Shown: positions 55,299 through 63,542 of the stretch, piece after piece
Layout of the letters: each line of letters starts with the position of its first letter
Position numbering within the stretch: the stretch's first letter is position 1
Source of the DNA: Bin87 sp965116565
GTDB lineage: Bacteria; Chloroflexota; Dehalococcoidia; Lucifugimonadales; UBA3495
Length of the DNA: 64,000 nucleotides
Assembly (NCBI GenBank): GCA_965116565.1
Contig: OZ220699.1
Span: 1,240,001-1,304,000, forward strand
Reading direction: 5' to 3'
Position numbers and translations under genes: made by a program
Notes under the pieces: generated by a model
The model's database searches: none
Told to the model about the DNA's origin: nothing
What the model saw: only the letters and a program-made list of their open reading frames with translations

Positions 55299-55688
55299 CT
55301 TCCCCCACATCTGGACCACCTGACTGCCCTGTCTCCTGATGCGAGAGAACCCCTGCCAGTGGGCCATCCAGTTCAAGGCCAACTACGTCGAATGGACGAG
55401 ACAGCCCTCCGACTTCGACCAAGCCCAGTGGCTTTTGAGCCACACCGCGCTACCGACCCAGCGACGCCAAGAATGGCCCGACCGTGGCCGCAATGTTTCC
55501 GGGGAACATTGCCCAGACAGTTCATCGAGGAACTCGGATCCCTGATCCGACGGCTGGCGGCCAACACACCGCCCTAGCACGTTCCCAGCACCACCGAGTG
55601 CCACTTCTGCGACATCACGGCCGCCGACTGCCCGGTGCGCGTGGACGGCGCCTCCGAGCTTGAGAGCGGTGCTACTGCCGACTTCTAG
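55299..55688 (+). pseudogene. Copy 2 of the Cas4-like nuclease, catalytic core deleted
   Basis: HIWTT, a TGA at 55321, then LPCLL, NPCQWAIQFKANYVEW, RQPSDFDQAQWLLSHTAL correspond to the N-terminus of the intact gene. FIEELGSLIRRLAANTPP, a TAG, and ECHFCDITAADCPVRVDG correspond to its C-terminus, ending in the same ESGATADF. About 100 codons including the GRPD and DAK motifs are gone, leaving only the cluster Cys. It shows that the whole nuclease-methyltransferase-HNH module was duplicated. Confidence 0.8.
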
Positions 55689-55795
55689 CCAGCAGTCAAT
55701 CAGCTGGAGCCGGGCCTTATGCGGACACCGGACCACCGCGTAGGCTTGAGCGCACCCGATATACCGGTCGAACTTTTGGGTCTTGTCGTTGCCTC

Positions 55796-56509
55796 ATGAC
55801 CATCTGCGCGACCAACGACTTGCCCCAGTCGGCCGTAACTCAGGCTGCACACTGGCCGCTACCGCTCAACCAGCGAAACCAATGCGACGGCCTGGAACTC
55901 CTGGCGGCACTGGAACCAGCATCAATCCCTCTGAGCGTCTTCGACCCGCAGTACCGCGGTCTGCTGGACAAGACGCACTACGGCAACGAAGGCGTCAGCC
56001 GGGGACAACGACGCTCGGGTCTGCTCCAGATGAGCGAGGAGACCATCGGCGAATTCATCGCTGGCATCTCGGCCGCCTTGACCCCGTCCGGCCACCTGTT
56101 CCTGTGGATCGATAAATTCCACCTCTGCAAGGGTATCGGAAGCTGGCTGGGAGACGGTGAACTGAAAGTCGTGGACCTCGTCCCAGGTGACGAGGGCCGC
56201 ATTGGAATGGGCTACCGCACCCGGCGCGTCGCCGAATACATGGTCATCCTGCAGAAACCGCCCACGCGGGTCGGGGTGGACTGGCAACGCTACTACATCC
56301 CCGATGTCGTTACGGAAAGGGTCAAACGCCTCGGCAACGTTCATCCCAAGCCCATGAACCTTCAGGCTCGCTTGATCGAGGCAGTCACTGACCCCGGCGA
56401 CGTGGTGCTCGACCCGGCGGCCGGCAGCTACTCCGTGATGGACGCCGCCCACCGAGTGGGACGCCAGTTCCTCGGTTGCGACATCGCACGCACACCTCCA
56501 GCAAGCTGA
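55796..56509 (+). CDS. DNA methyltransferase, DPQY-motif variant (copy 2, 237 aa)
   Basis: Closely related to copy 1 throughout, with FDPQYRG and LDPAAGSYSVM intact. The central TWNKGRMGMGYRTRR of copy 1 reads VPGDEGRIGMGYRTRR here, so a strongly basic segment that may touch DNA has changed; specificity or activity could be altered. Follows the deleted nuclease copy and precedes HNH copy 2, keeping the module order. Confidence 0.75.
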   Translation: MTICATNDLPQSAVTQAAHWPLPLNQRNQCDGLELLAALEPASIPLSVFDPQYRGLLDKTHYGNEGVSRGQRRSGLLQMSEETIGEFIAGISAALTPSGHLFLWIDKFHLCKGIGSWLGDGELKVVDLVPGDEGRIGMGYRTRRVAEYMVILQKPPTRVGVDWQRYYIPDVVTERVKRLGNVHPKPMNLQARLIEAVTDPGDVVLDPAAGSYSVMDAAHRVGRQFLGCDIARTPPAS

Positions 56510-56632
56510 CGGGAGGCATCGCGGAACTCGGCGCCGAGCAGGGCAGGGATTGGTGTCATTGCCGGTCCCAAGAACTGGTGGGACAATTGCCGCCGTTTTC
56601 TCGAAATCCCCATACATCCCGGAGCCACAGAA

Positions 56633-57805
56633 TTGAGCAAATCCCTCGTCTTCATCCTGATCTTGACCGTCCTGCTGGTCGCCTGCACGTCAGAATCAGC
56701 GCCACCGCCTCAGCCCGGCAACGACGCTGCGCCGCAGGCAGTGGCAACTGCCGCACCGATCACACGACCGCCCACCGAGACGCCGACGGCGGCAACGCCG
56801 CCGCTTCAGACTGCCCCAACCGACACACACGAACCGACGGCTACGGTGACTCCAGAGCCGACCCCGACCCTCGAACCGACGCCAACCACCACTACAACGC
56901 CGCCGCCGGCGATTGCAGAACCCACGGCGACGACTATCGCTGAGCTGCCCACACTCCCTCCGACGCCCACCTTACCGCCAGCCCGGCCGACGGTCACGGC
57001 CACGCCTACCATTCCTACGCTAACGCTGCGCGTCACGGTGTCGCCCATCCCTTCGATCCTCCCAACCTACGACCGCCACGACTGGAAGCACTGGACAGAC
57101 GGCGACGGCGACTGCCAGGACGCGCGCCAAGAGGTCCTCGTGGCCGAAAGCCGGATTGGGCCGGACTTCCGCACCGACAGGAAATGCCGAGTGACGTCCG
57201 GCGAATGGCTCACTCCCTACACCGGCACCGTGGTGACGGATCCCGGCAAGCTCGACATCGACCACATGGTGCCCCTCGGCAACGCCCACATCAGCGGCGC
57301 TTCGAATTGGTCCGCCAACCAGCGGAAACGGTACGCCAACTACCTCGATGATCCCCAGCATCTCATCGCCGTTACGGCCAGTGCCAACCGCTCAAAGGGC
57401 GCACGAGGCCCTGAAGACTGGAAACCTGATGACCGCTCCTACTGGTGCCAGTACGCCGTCGATTGGATCACGATCAAGGATGACTGGGGCCTTACGGTGA
57501 CGCAGCAGGAGCACGACGCCCTCGTCGAGATGCTCAACACCTCCGCCAATCGTCCCCACCTGACGGTGTCCCACCAACGACAAGTCAGCCCGACGCCGGC
57601 TACCACCAGCCAGCCATCACAGCCAGCGACAACGCCGACGCCGCAGATGAGAACCTACGCCAACTGCGACGCTGCCCAAGCAGCGGGAGAACGCCGCGTA
57701 CAGGGCAGCAAGGGCGGCGGGCGCGGCTTCCCGAAATGGATGGTGCCCAGCGCCCGAGACGGCGACGGAGACGGAGACGGAGACGGCGTGGTCTGCGAAA
57801 AGTGA
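56633..57805 (+). CDS. Secreted HNH-type nuclease lipoprotein with Excalibur domain, copy 2 (390 aa)
   Basis: TTG start; signal LVFILILTVLLVACTS (lipobox LVAC), Pro/Thr/Ala-rich spacer, then a nuclease domain nearly identical to copy 1 (LDIDHMVPLGNAHISGASNW, NRSKGARGPEDWKP). After a second linker the C-terminus is an Excalibur calcium-binding domain: YANCDAAQAAGERRVQGSKG and DGDGDGDGDGVVCEK, with the Asp-rich loop and two Cys. This HNH-Excalibur layout is the usual form of the family and so probably the ancestral state of both copies. Acts outside the cell, tethered by lipid. Confidence 0.85.
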   Translation: MSKSLVFILILTVLLVACTSESAPPPQPGNDAAPQAVATAAPITRPPTETPTAATPPLQTAPTDTHEPTATVTPEPTPTLEPTPTTTTTPPPAIAEPTATTIAELPTLPPTPTLPPARPTVTATPTIPTLTLRVTVSPIPSILPTYDRHDWKHWTDGDGDCQDARQEVLVAESRIGPDFRTDRKCRVTSGEWLTPYTGTVVTDPGKLDIDHMVPLGNAHISGASNWSANQRKRYANYLDDPQHLIAVTASANRSKGARGPEDWKPDDRSYWCQYAVDWITIKDDWGLTVTQQEHDALVEMLNTSANRPHLTVSHQRQVSPTPATTSQPSQPATTPTPQMRTYANCDAAQAAGERRVQGSKGGGRGFPKWMVPSARDGDGDGDGDGVVCEK

Positions 57806-57905
57806 ACGGTGAGTTAGTCAGCCGGGGCGAACCGCCTCTTGACCAACTGACGGGATCCAGATAGAACTCGCGCCACGTTCGAGCCTGTCAGGATAAACGG
57901 AGGTT

Positions 57906-58613
57906 GTGCGTACCTATGAATTGGCCGCCGTGAAAATCACCAACATCGCTGTAATCATCATCGCCTTAGCGACGGTGCTCGCCTGCCAGGCCGGAGTTCC
58001 GCAAGATGATACCCTCCATCGGGAGCCCCTTCTGCCGACGCCGGCACGGTCAGAGGTCTTGATCGTTGACGAGGCTGCTCCCTACGGACTGACCGACCCG
58101 GAAGCGGCCTCCGCCTACCGTCAGGGCTACTTGCACATGAGGGACGCAGCCTGGTTCGCCGCAATCTCTTCCTTCGACGAAGCAATCCGTATCCAGCCAG
58201 AGGTGGCCGGCCTGTACGAAGCCAGAGGCACCGCCTACATGTACGGAGGGCGCCACGACGAGGCCATCGCAGACTACATCACGGCAATCGAGCAAGACCC
58301 CGATGACGCCGGACACTGGCGCCGCCGCGCCCACGCTTACACCGTCGCGCCCACGCCGCAACCCGAAAAAGCCGTCGAGGACGCCACGCGTGCCATAGAG
58401 CTTGATCCTCATCACCCCATGGGCTACGGGCACCGCGCCGTCGCCTTGACGGAACTCCCAACGCCGGACTGGCAACAGGCGTTGGCCGACATGAACCGGC
58501 ACATCGAGCTTTTCGAAGGTCGCGACCCGGAAGCGTATCGGTTCCGAGCGTCGATCCACGAGAACCTGGGCAACCGCTCCGAAGCCGAGAGGGACTGCCA
58601 GATGGCTGAGTAG
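57906..58613 (+). CDS. TPR lipoprotein (235 aa)
   Basis: Signal segment KITNIAVIIIALATVLACQA with lipobox VLAC, a short spacer, then tetratricopeptide repeats: AASAYRQGYLHMRDAAWFAA, FDEAIRIQPEVAGLYEARGT, EAIADYITAIEQDPDDAGHW and DATRAIELDPHHPMGYGHRA. The start is ambiguous: the GTG used has GGAGG only 2 nt upstream; TTG (57921) or GTG (57930) are alternatives. Last gene before the tRNA-Phe junction. Confidence 0.78.
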   Translation: MRTYELAAVKITNIAVIIIALATVLACQAGVPQDDTLHREPLLPTPARSEVLIVDEAAPYGLTDPEAASAYRQGYLHMRDAAWFAAISSFDEAIRIQPEVAGLYEARGTAYMYGGRHDEAIADYITAIEQDPDDAGHWRRRAHAYTVAPTPQPEKAVEDATRAIELDPHHPMGYGHRAVALTELPTPDWQQALADMNRHIELFEGRDPEAYRFRASIHENLGNRSEAERDCQMAE

Positions 58614-58952
58614 CCGCGTTGCGGCGACTTGGGGCTAAACCGCACTGCGTTGGCCGTCCTCAATCCCGTCGTGCTCACGGCAAAGGCAACGCCGCCAACC
58701 GGCCGGCCCACATTTGGCCCTATGTGGGACAAATCTGGCCTGGTTGGGTCTGTGTTTCCCGGAAATGGTTCCCTAGAATTCGGTCGTCTGATCGCCGGTC
58801 TCTGTATGCGGTTTGATGCAGTCCTGACGTGTCATGCCCGGTGGGTTAGTGTGAGTTTGTCCCACAATTGTCCCACGTCGGGGCACAAAAGAGGGCGGTT
58901 CGCCGCTTGTTGATACTGGAAACAAGCACGAACCGCCCTGATATCGAAAAAA
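58614..58952. other. Junction region between accessory DNA and tRNA-Phe
   Basis: No gene. TTTGTCCCAC (58856-58865) and TTGTCCCAC (58868-58876) are direct repeats, and GTGGGACAAA (58724-58733) is their inverse; such a cluster next to a tRNA 3' end resembles integrase arm-site DNA. A long hairpin follows. Confidence 0.4.
58892..58939. terminator. Long hairpin abutting tRNA-Phe
   Basis: AGGGCGGTTCG (58892-58902) pairs exactly with CGAACCGCCCT (58929-58939); CTTGTT and AACAAG extend the stem inside. On the minus strand it lies just beyond the tRNA 3' end, so it could terminate the tRNA transcript, though the T tract is poor. Confidence 0.6.
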
Positions 58953-59029
58953 TGGTGCCGAGGGGCGGATTCGAACCACCGACACCGGCATTTTCAGTGC
59001 CGTGCTCTACCAGGCTGAGCTACCTCGGC
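58953..59029 (-). tRNA. tRNA-Phe (GAA)
   Basis: Minus-strand cloverleaf: acceptor GCCGAGG / CCTCGGC, D-arm GCTCAGCCTGGTAGAGC, anticodon loop CTGAAAA with anticodon GAA, T-arm GGTTCGAATCC, encoded CCA end. The 3' end faces the accessory region to the left, the orientation in which islands integrate. Upstream of it (right) starts the carboxylase operon. Confidence 0.95.
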
Positions 59030-59208
59030 TAATCGGACTTCAATGATATGCACGTTGGCAAACAGTGTCAATCCGAACTTCGCAGTCGAATTCGCGCTCC
59101 GGACATCGAAGACCCGCATCTGAGCCCACCGCAATCTCCATTCAACGGCGGCCCTGCCTATCCGTGGCCCGACGCCCTCCGTGTTATCATCGGCCAACAA
59201 GGAACATC

Positions 59209-60816
59209 ATGGAAACAATCGGCTCAAATGTGCGCGGATCTGACCCAGATTTCCTGGAGAACCACGCCCGCATGGCGGCGTTGGTTGGGGAATTGAAGGA
59301 ACGTCTGACCCAGGTCAGGGCTGGCGGCGGCGAGCGAACGGTGGAGTTGCACCGCAGCCGGGGCAAAATGCTGGCCAGGGAGCGCATCGACCGCCTGGTG
59401 GACGCCAACACACCCTTCATCGAACTGAGTCCACTGGCGGCATGGGACATGTACGACGGCGAGGAGTCATCAGCCGGTGTCGTTACCGGCGTCGGCGTCG
59501 TGCACGGAAGAGAGGTGGTCGTGGTCGCCAACGACGCCACCGTGAAGGGCGGCACGTACTACCCGATTACGGTGAAAAAACACCTGAGGGCCCAGGAGAT
59601 AGCGCTGGAGAATCACCTGCCCTGCATCTACCTGGTTGATTCCGGCGGCGCGTTCCTGCCGTTGCAGGCCGAGGTATTTCCCGACCGCGACCACTTCGGC
59701 CGCATTTTCTTCAACCAGGCCCAGATGTCGGCCCTCGGCATCCCACAGGTCGCGGTTGTCATGGGTTCCTGCACCGCCGGAGGCGCGTACATTCCGGCGA
59801 TGAGCGACGAGGTGGTGATGGTGCGCCAGCAGGGAACCATCTTTCTCGGTGGTCCACCTCTGGTGCGCGCCGCCACGGGCGAGGAGGTTGACCCCGAAAC
59901 CCTGGGCGGAACCGACGTGCACACCAGGATATCCGGCGTAGCCGACCATCAGGCCGTCGACGATGAGGACGCGCTGGCCATTACCAGGGATATAGTCGAG
60001 AACTTCGTTCGACGCCGCGACCCGCCATTCGACATGTCCGCTCCGGAGCCTCCCGCCCATGATCCTGCGGAACTCTACGGCATCGTGTCACCCGATAACC
60101 GCCGGCAGTACGACGTGCGCGAGGTGATCGCCCGCATCGTGGACGGCAGCCGATTCCACGAGTTCAAATCCGAGTATGGGGGAACCCTGGTCTGCGGCTT
60201 CACGCGCATTTGGGGTTATCCGGTGGGCGTGGTTGCCAACAACGGTGTTCTCTTTTCCGAGAGCGCGTTGAAGGGCACCCATTTCATCGAGTTGTGCAGC
60301 CAGCGGGGGATCCCCTTGCTGTTTCTGCAGAACATCACCGGCTTCATGGTGGGCAGCCAGTACGAGCAGGGCGGCATCGCCAAAGATGGAGCGAAGATGG
60401 TCATGGCAGTGTCCAACGCCTCCGTGCCCAAGTTCACCGTGATCATCGGCAGTTCCTTCGGCGCCGGAAACTATGGCATGTGCGGGCGGGCTTACCAACC
60501 CCGATTCCTGTGGACGTGGCCCAACGCCCGTATCTCCGTGATGGGCGGCCAGCAGGCGGCGGAAGTCCTGCTGACCATCAGGCTGCAGCAACTTGAACGC
60601 CAGGGCCGCGCCATGGAGCAGGAGGAGCGGGACGAGTTGCAGCGTCCCATCCTTGAAAAATACGAAGCGGAAGGAGACCCCTACTACAGCACCGCTCGTC
60701 TGTGGGACGACGGCATCATCGACCCCGTGGACACGCGCGACGTGGTGGGGTTGGGCATCGCCGCATCCATCAACGCGCCATTTCCCGACCAGAGACGCGG
60801 CGTGTTCCGGATGTGA
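59209..60816 (+). CDS. Acyl-CoA carboxylase carboxyltransferase, methylcrotonyl-CoA type (535 aa)
   Basis: Two-domain crotonase-fold carboxyltransferase that moves CO2 from carboxybiotin to an acyl-CoA. N-terminal GGGERTVELHRSRGKMLARE, ERIDRLVD, GVVTGVGVVHGREVVVVAND; oxyanion-hole segments GSCTAGGAYIPAMSD and later IIGSSFGAGNYGMCGRAYQP; C-terminal ISVMGGQQAAEVL. Length and the GGTYYPITVKKHLRAQEIA signature fit the beta subunit of methylcrotonyl- or geranyl-CoA carboxylase better than propionyl-CoA carboxylase. AAGGA 5 nt before the ATG; a longer frame to 59065 overlaps the tRNA promoter side and is unlikely. First gene of the operon. Confidence 0.9.
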   Translation: METIGSNVRGSDPDFLENHARMAALVGELKERLTQVRAGGGERTVELHRSRGKMLARERIDRLVDANTPFIELSPLAAWDMYDGEESSAGVVTGVGVVHGREVVVVANDATVKGGTYYPITVKKHLRAQEIALENHLPCIYLVDSGGAFLPLQAEVFPDRDHFGRIFFNQAQMSALGIPQVAVVMGSCTAGGAYIPAMSDEVVMVRQQGTIFLGGPPLVRAATGEEVDPETLGGTDVHTRISGVADHQAVDDEDALAITRDIVENFVRRRDPPFDMSAPEPPAHDPAELYGIVSPDNRRQYDVREVIARIVDGSRFHEFKSEYGGTLVCGFTRIWGYPVGVVANNGVLFSESALKGTHFIELCSQRGIPLLFLQNITGFMVGSQYEQGGIAKDGAKMVMAVSNASVPKFTVIIGSSFGAGNYGMCGRAYQPRFLWTWPNARISVMGGQQAAEVLLTIRLQQLERQGRAMEQEERDELQRPILEKYEAEGDPYYSTARLWDDGIIDPVDTRDVVGLGIAASINAPFPDQRRGVFRM

Positions 60817-60856
60817 AGCTCGGTTGCGTGCGCACCCTTATCGACGAACGTGTCAA

Positions 60857-62035
60857 ATGTTGTACTGGCGACTCCTCACCCCATGCTTACTGACAGTCGT
60901 GCTGGTTTTGACAAGCCTGGCGTGCGGGGGCGGTGATGACACTCAGAGCGCGTCTCCATTCCGGATCGGTGTCATGGAGTCGTTGACCGGCGTCGGTGAG
61001 ACCTACGGAACCGTGGCCAGCCAGGCGAAGCGGATGGCGGCGGACGAGATCAACGCCAATGGCGGCATCAACGGGCGTCCGCTCGAGTTGGTGGTTGAAG
61101 ACTCCCAGTGCAGCGCCCAGGGTGCCGTCGCCGCCTACACCAAGCTAACGGACGTTGACGGCGTGAAAATCATCCTCGGCACCTCGTGCAGCAGCGCGAT
61201 GCTCGGCGCCGCCCCGCTGGCGGAGGCGGACGGTATCATCCTGTTCTCCGGCCTGGCCAGCAATCCCGACATAGCCAAAGCCGGCGACTACATCTTCAGG
61301 ACTCAGATCAGCGACGTGCAGGTTGGCATCGACACCGGCAACCTGCTGTGGTCTGACGGGATACGCCGGCTCGCCACCATCACCGAGTCCACGGACTACG
61401 CCGAGGGCGTACGCCGGACCTCGGTGGCGCAGTTCCAGCAACGCGGCGGCGAAATCGTTGCCGAGGAGTATTACGCGTCCGACATTACCGATTTCCGCAC
61501 CCAACTCAGCAAACTGTTGGACGCCGATCCAGATGCGCTGCACTTGGCGCCCCAGTCCGAATTCTCCGCCGGCACGATCATCAAACAGGCCCGCGAACTC
61601 GGCTACGATGGCCCCATCTATGCCGAGACGGTTTCCGTCGGCACCACCTCCCTCGATATAGCCGGCGATGCGGCGACCGGCATGAAGGCCATCACCGCCG
61701 ACCTGGACCCCGAAAATGAGAAGGCGCAGGAGGTCCTGGCGAACTTCCGTAAGCGTTACGACTACATCACGTTGCCGTGGCACCTGGGGTCGGCCTACGA
61801 CGATGTGTACATCGCCGCCGAGTGCCTCAAAATGACTGGCGACGATCAGGATGCCGATGGCTTCCGGGATTGCATGTACGGAATCACGTGGAGTGGCGCC
61901 ATCGGCAACGACTACAGTTTCGACGCCGACGGCGAAGTGGTCGGCCTTTCGAGGCTGGTGGTGGAGGTTCTGCCGGTTAGCGAACGTGAGGACGACCGAA
62001 CATACCGGGTGCTGGGACCGGCGCCCAAACAATAG
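60857..62035 (+). CDS. ABC transporter substrate-binding lipoprotein, LivK-like (392 aa)
   Basis: Lipobox SLAC near residue 21, then the type I periplasmic-binding fold: FRIGVMESLTGVGETYGTVA, INANGGINGRPLELVVEDSQ, IILGTSCSSAMLGAAPLAEA, DYIFRTQISD, ADPDALHLAPQS and TLPWHLGSAYDDVYIAAE. This is the branched-chain amino acid/amide family. Its place between carboxylase subunits suggests import of leucine or a related branched compound feeding the carboxylase; no permease genes are in the window. Start ATG has no strong ribosome binding site; spacing of 40 nt from the previous gene supports one operon. Confidence 0.85.
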   Translation: MLYWRLLTPCLLTVVLVLTSLACGGGDDTQSASPFRIGVMESLTGVGETYGTVASQAKRMAADEINANGGINGRPLELVVEDSQCSAQGAVAAYTKLTDVDGVKIILGTSCSSAMLGAAPLAEADGIILFSGLASNPDIAKAGDYIFRTQISDVQVGIDTGNLLWSDGIRRLATITESTDYAEGVRRTSVAQFQQRGGEIVAEEYYASDITDFRTQLSKLLDADPDALHLAPQSEFSAGTIIKQARELGYDGPIYAETVSVGTTSLDIAGDAATGMKAITADLDPENEKAQEVLANFRKRYDYITLPWHLGSAYDDVYIAAECLKMTGDDQDADGFRDCMYGITWSGAIGNDYSFDADGEVVGLSRLVVEVLPVSEREDDRTYRVLGPAPKQ

Positions 62036-62039
62036 GCAG

Positions 62040-63542
62040 ATGTTCTCCAGGGTCTTGGTAGCCAATCGCGGCGAGATCGCGGTCCGCATCAACCGGACGT
62101 TGAGGGCAATGGGCATTGCTCCGGTCGTCGTGTATTCCGATCCAGACGCGGGCGCTCCCCATGTTCAAACCGCAGAGATGGCGGTCGCATTGTCGGGCAG
62201 TACGGCGGAGGAAACCTACCTGAACATCCCCAAACTGTTGCAGGCGGCAAGGGACTGCGGCGTGGATGCCATTCATCCCGGTTATGGCTTCCTGTCCGAA
62301 AATCCCCGGTTCGCCCGCGCCTGTCGCGAGGCCGGCCTAACCTTCATCGGTCCAACCCCCGAAAGCATGGCCGCGCTGGGAGACAAACTCCAGTCAAAGG
62401 AGATCGCCATCGCCGCCGGAGTGCCGGTCGTCCCCAGCACCCCGGTGTGCCTCCCGGGCGACCCCGCGGCCGGAGAGTTCGCCGAGCAATGGGGGATGCC
62501 TCTGATGGTGAAAGCCGCAGCCGGCGGTGGCGGTCGGGGTATGCGCCTGGTCAATCGTCCGCAGGACCTGGACGGCGACATGGAGGTAGCGAGCCGTGAG
62601 GCCCAGGCCGCCTTCGGCGACGGCCGCGTCTTCCTGGAACGCTATATCGCCAACCCGCGCCATGTGGAGGTGCAGGTGCTCGCCGATGGGTTCGGCCACA
62701 CCATCCACCTGGGCGAGCGCGAGTGCAGCATCCAGCGCCGCCACCAGAAGATAGTCGAGGAAACGCCGTCACCGGCGTTGACGCCCGACCTCCGCCAGCG
62801 CATGGGAGACGCGGCAGTTGCCGTCGCCGGAGAGGCTGGATACGTCAACGCTGGCACCGTGGAGTTCTTGCTGGACTCGCGGAGCGGCGAGTTCTACTTT
62901 CTGGAGATGAACGCCCGCCTCCAGGTTGAGCACCCCGTGACCGAAGCCGTGCTGGGGTTGGACATGGTGGAGTGGCAACTCCGCATCGCCGTCGGAGAAC
63001 CGCTGACTTTGCATCAGGACGACATCCAACCCCGGGGCCATGCGGTCGAGTGTCGCATCTACGCCGAGGATCCTTACCGAGACTTCGTGCCGTCCACCGG
63101 CACGCTGATGCGTTGGCGACCGCCCGGCGGGCCTGGTCTGCGGCTCGATAGCGGAGTTTCCCAGGGCCAGGATGTTTCCATCTACTATGACCCCATGCTG
63201 GCGAAGCTCATTGCCTGGGCGCCGGACCGCAACCTCAGCCTTCGCCGGATGGACGTTGCCCTGTCCGAGTTCCTGGCGCTGGGCGTGATCACCAACATTC
63301 CCCTGCTCCGGGCGGTGATGCAGCACTCGCAGTTCCAGAGGGGCGAATACGACACCGGATTTCTGGAATGGAATCCGGCCGTCACCAATCTGTCCCTGCC
63401 GAGCGAAACCCGTCTCTTGTCCCGCGCGTTGGCGGCATGGGCGGCCGACCGGCCGGTTGAGCGCGCTCCGGCCCCGCAGGCCGGCGCAAATGGCCCTGCC
63501 GTCAGCCCGTGGCAAACCGCCGGCCACCGGAGACTTCCGTGA
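62040..63542 (+). CDS. Biotin carboxylase subunit of acyl-CoA carboxylase (500 aa)
   Basis: Biotin carboxylase/ATP-grasp enzyme that carboxylates biotin using ATP and bicarbonate. FSRVLVANRGEIAVRI at the start, IHPGYGFLSENPRFAR, the Gly-rich loop KAAAGGGGRGMRLV, VEVQVLADGFG, GERECSIQRRHQKIVEE, FLEMNARLQVEHPVTE and YYDPMLAKLIAW are all intact. Length (about 450 plus a 50-residue tail) shows a stand-alone carboxylase; the biotin carrier is the next gene, overlapping by 4 nt, instead of being fused as in most methylcrotonyl-CoA carboxylase alpha subunits. Start 4 nt after the binding-protein stop. Confidence 0.92.
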   Translation: MFSRVLVANRGEIAVRINRTLRAMGIAPVVVYSDPDAGAPHVQTAEMAVALSGSTAEETYLNIPKLLQAARDCGVDAIHPGYGFLSENPRFARACREAGLTFIGPTPESMAALGDKLQSKEIAIAAGVPVVPSTPVCLPGDPAAGEFAEQWGMPLMVKAAAGGGGRGMRLVNRPQDLDGDMEVASREAQAAFGDGRVFLERYIANPRHVEVQVLADGFGHTIHLGERECSIQRRHQKIVEETPSPALTPDLRQRMGDAAVAVAGEAGYVNAGTVEFLLDSRSGEFYFLEMNARLQVEHPVTEAVLGLDMVEWQLRIAVGEPLTLHQDDIQPRGHAVECRIYAEDPYRDFVPSTGTLMRWRPPGGPGLRLDSGVSQGQDVSIYYDPMLAKLIAWAPDRNLSLRRMDVALSEFLALGVITNIPLLRAVMQHSQFQRGEYDTGFLEWNPAVTNLSLPSETRLLSRALAAWAADRPVERAPAPQAGANGPAVSPWQTAGHRRLP

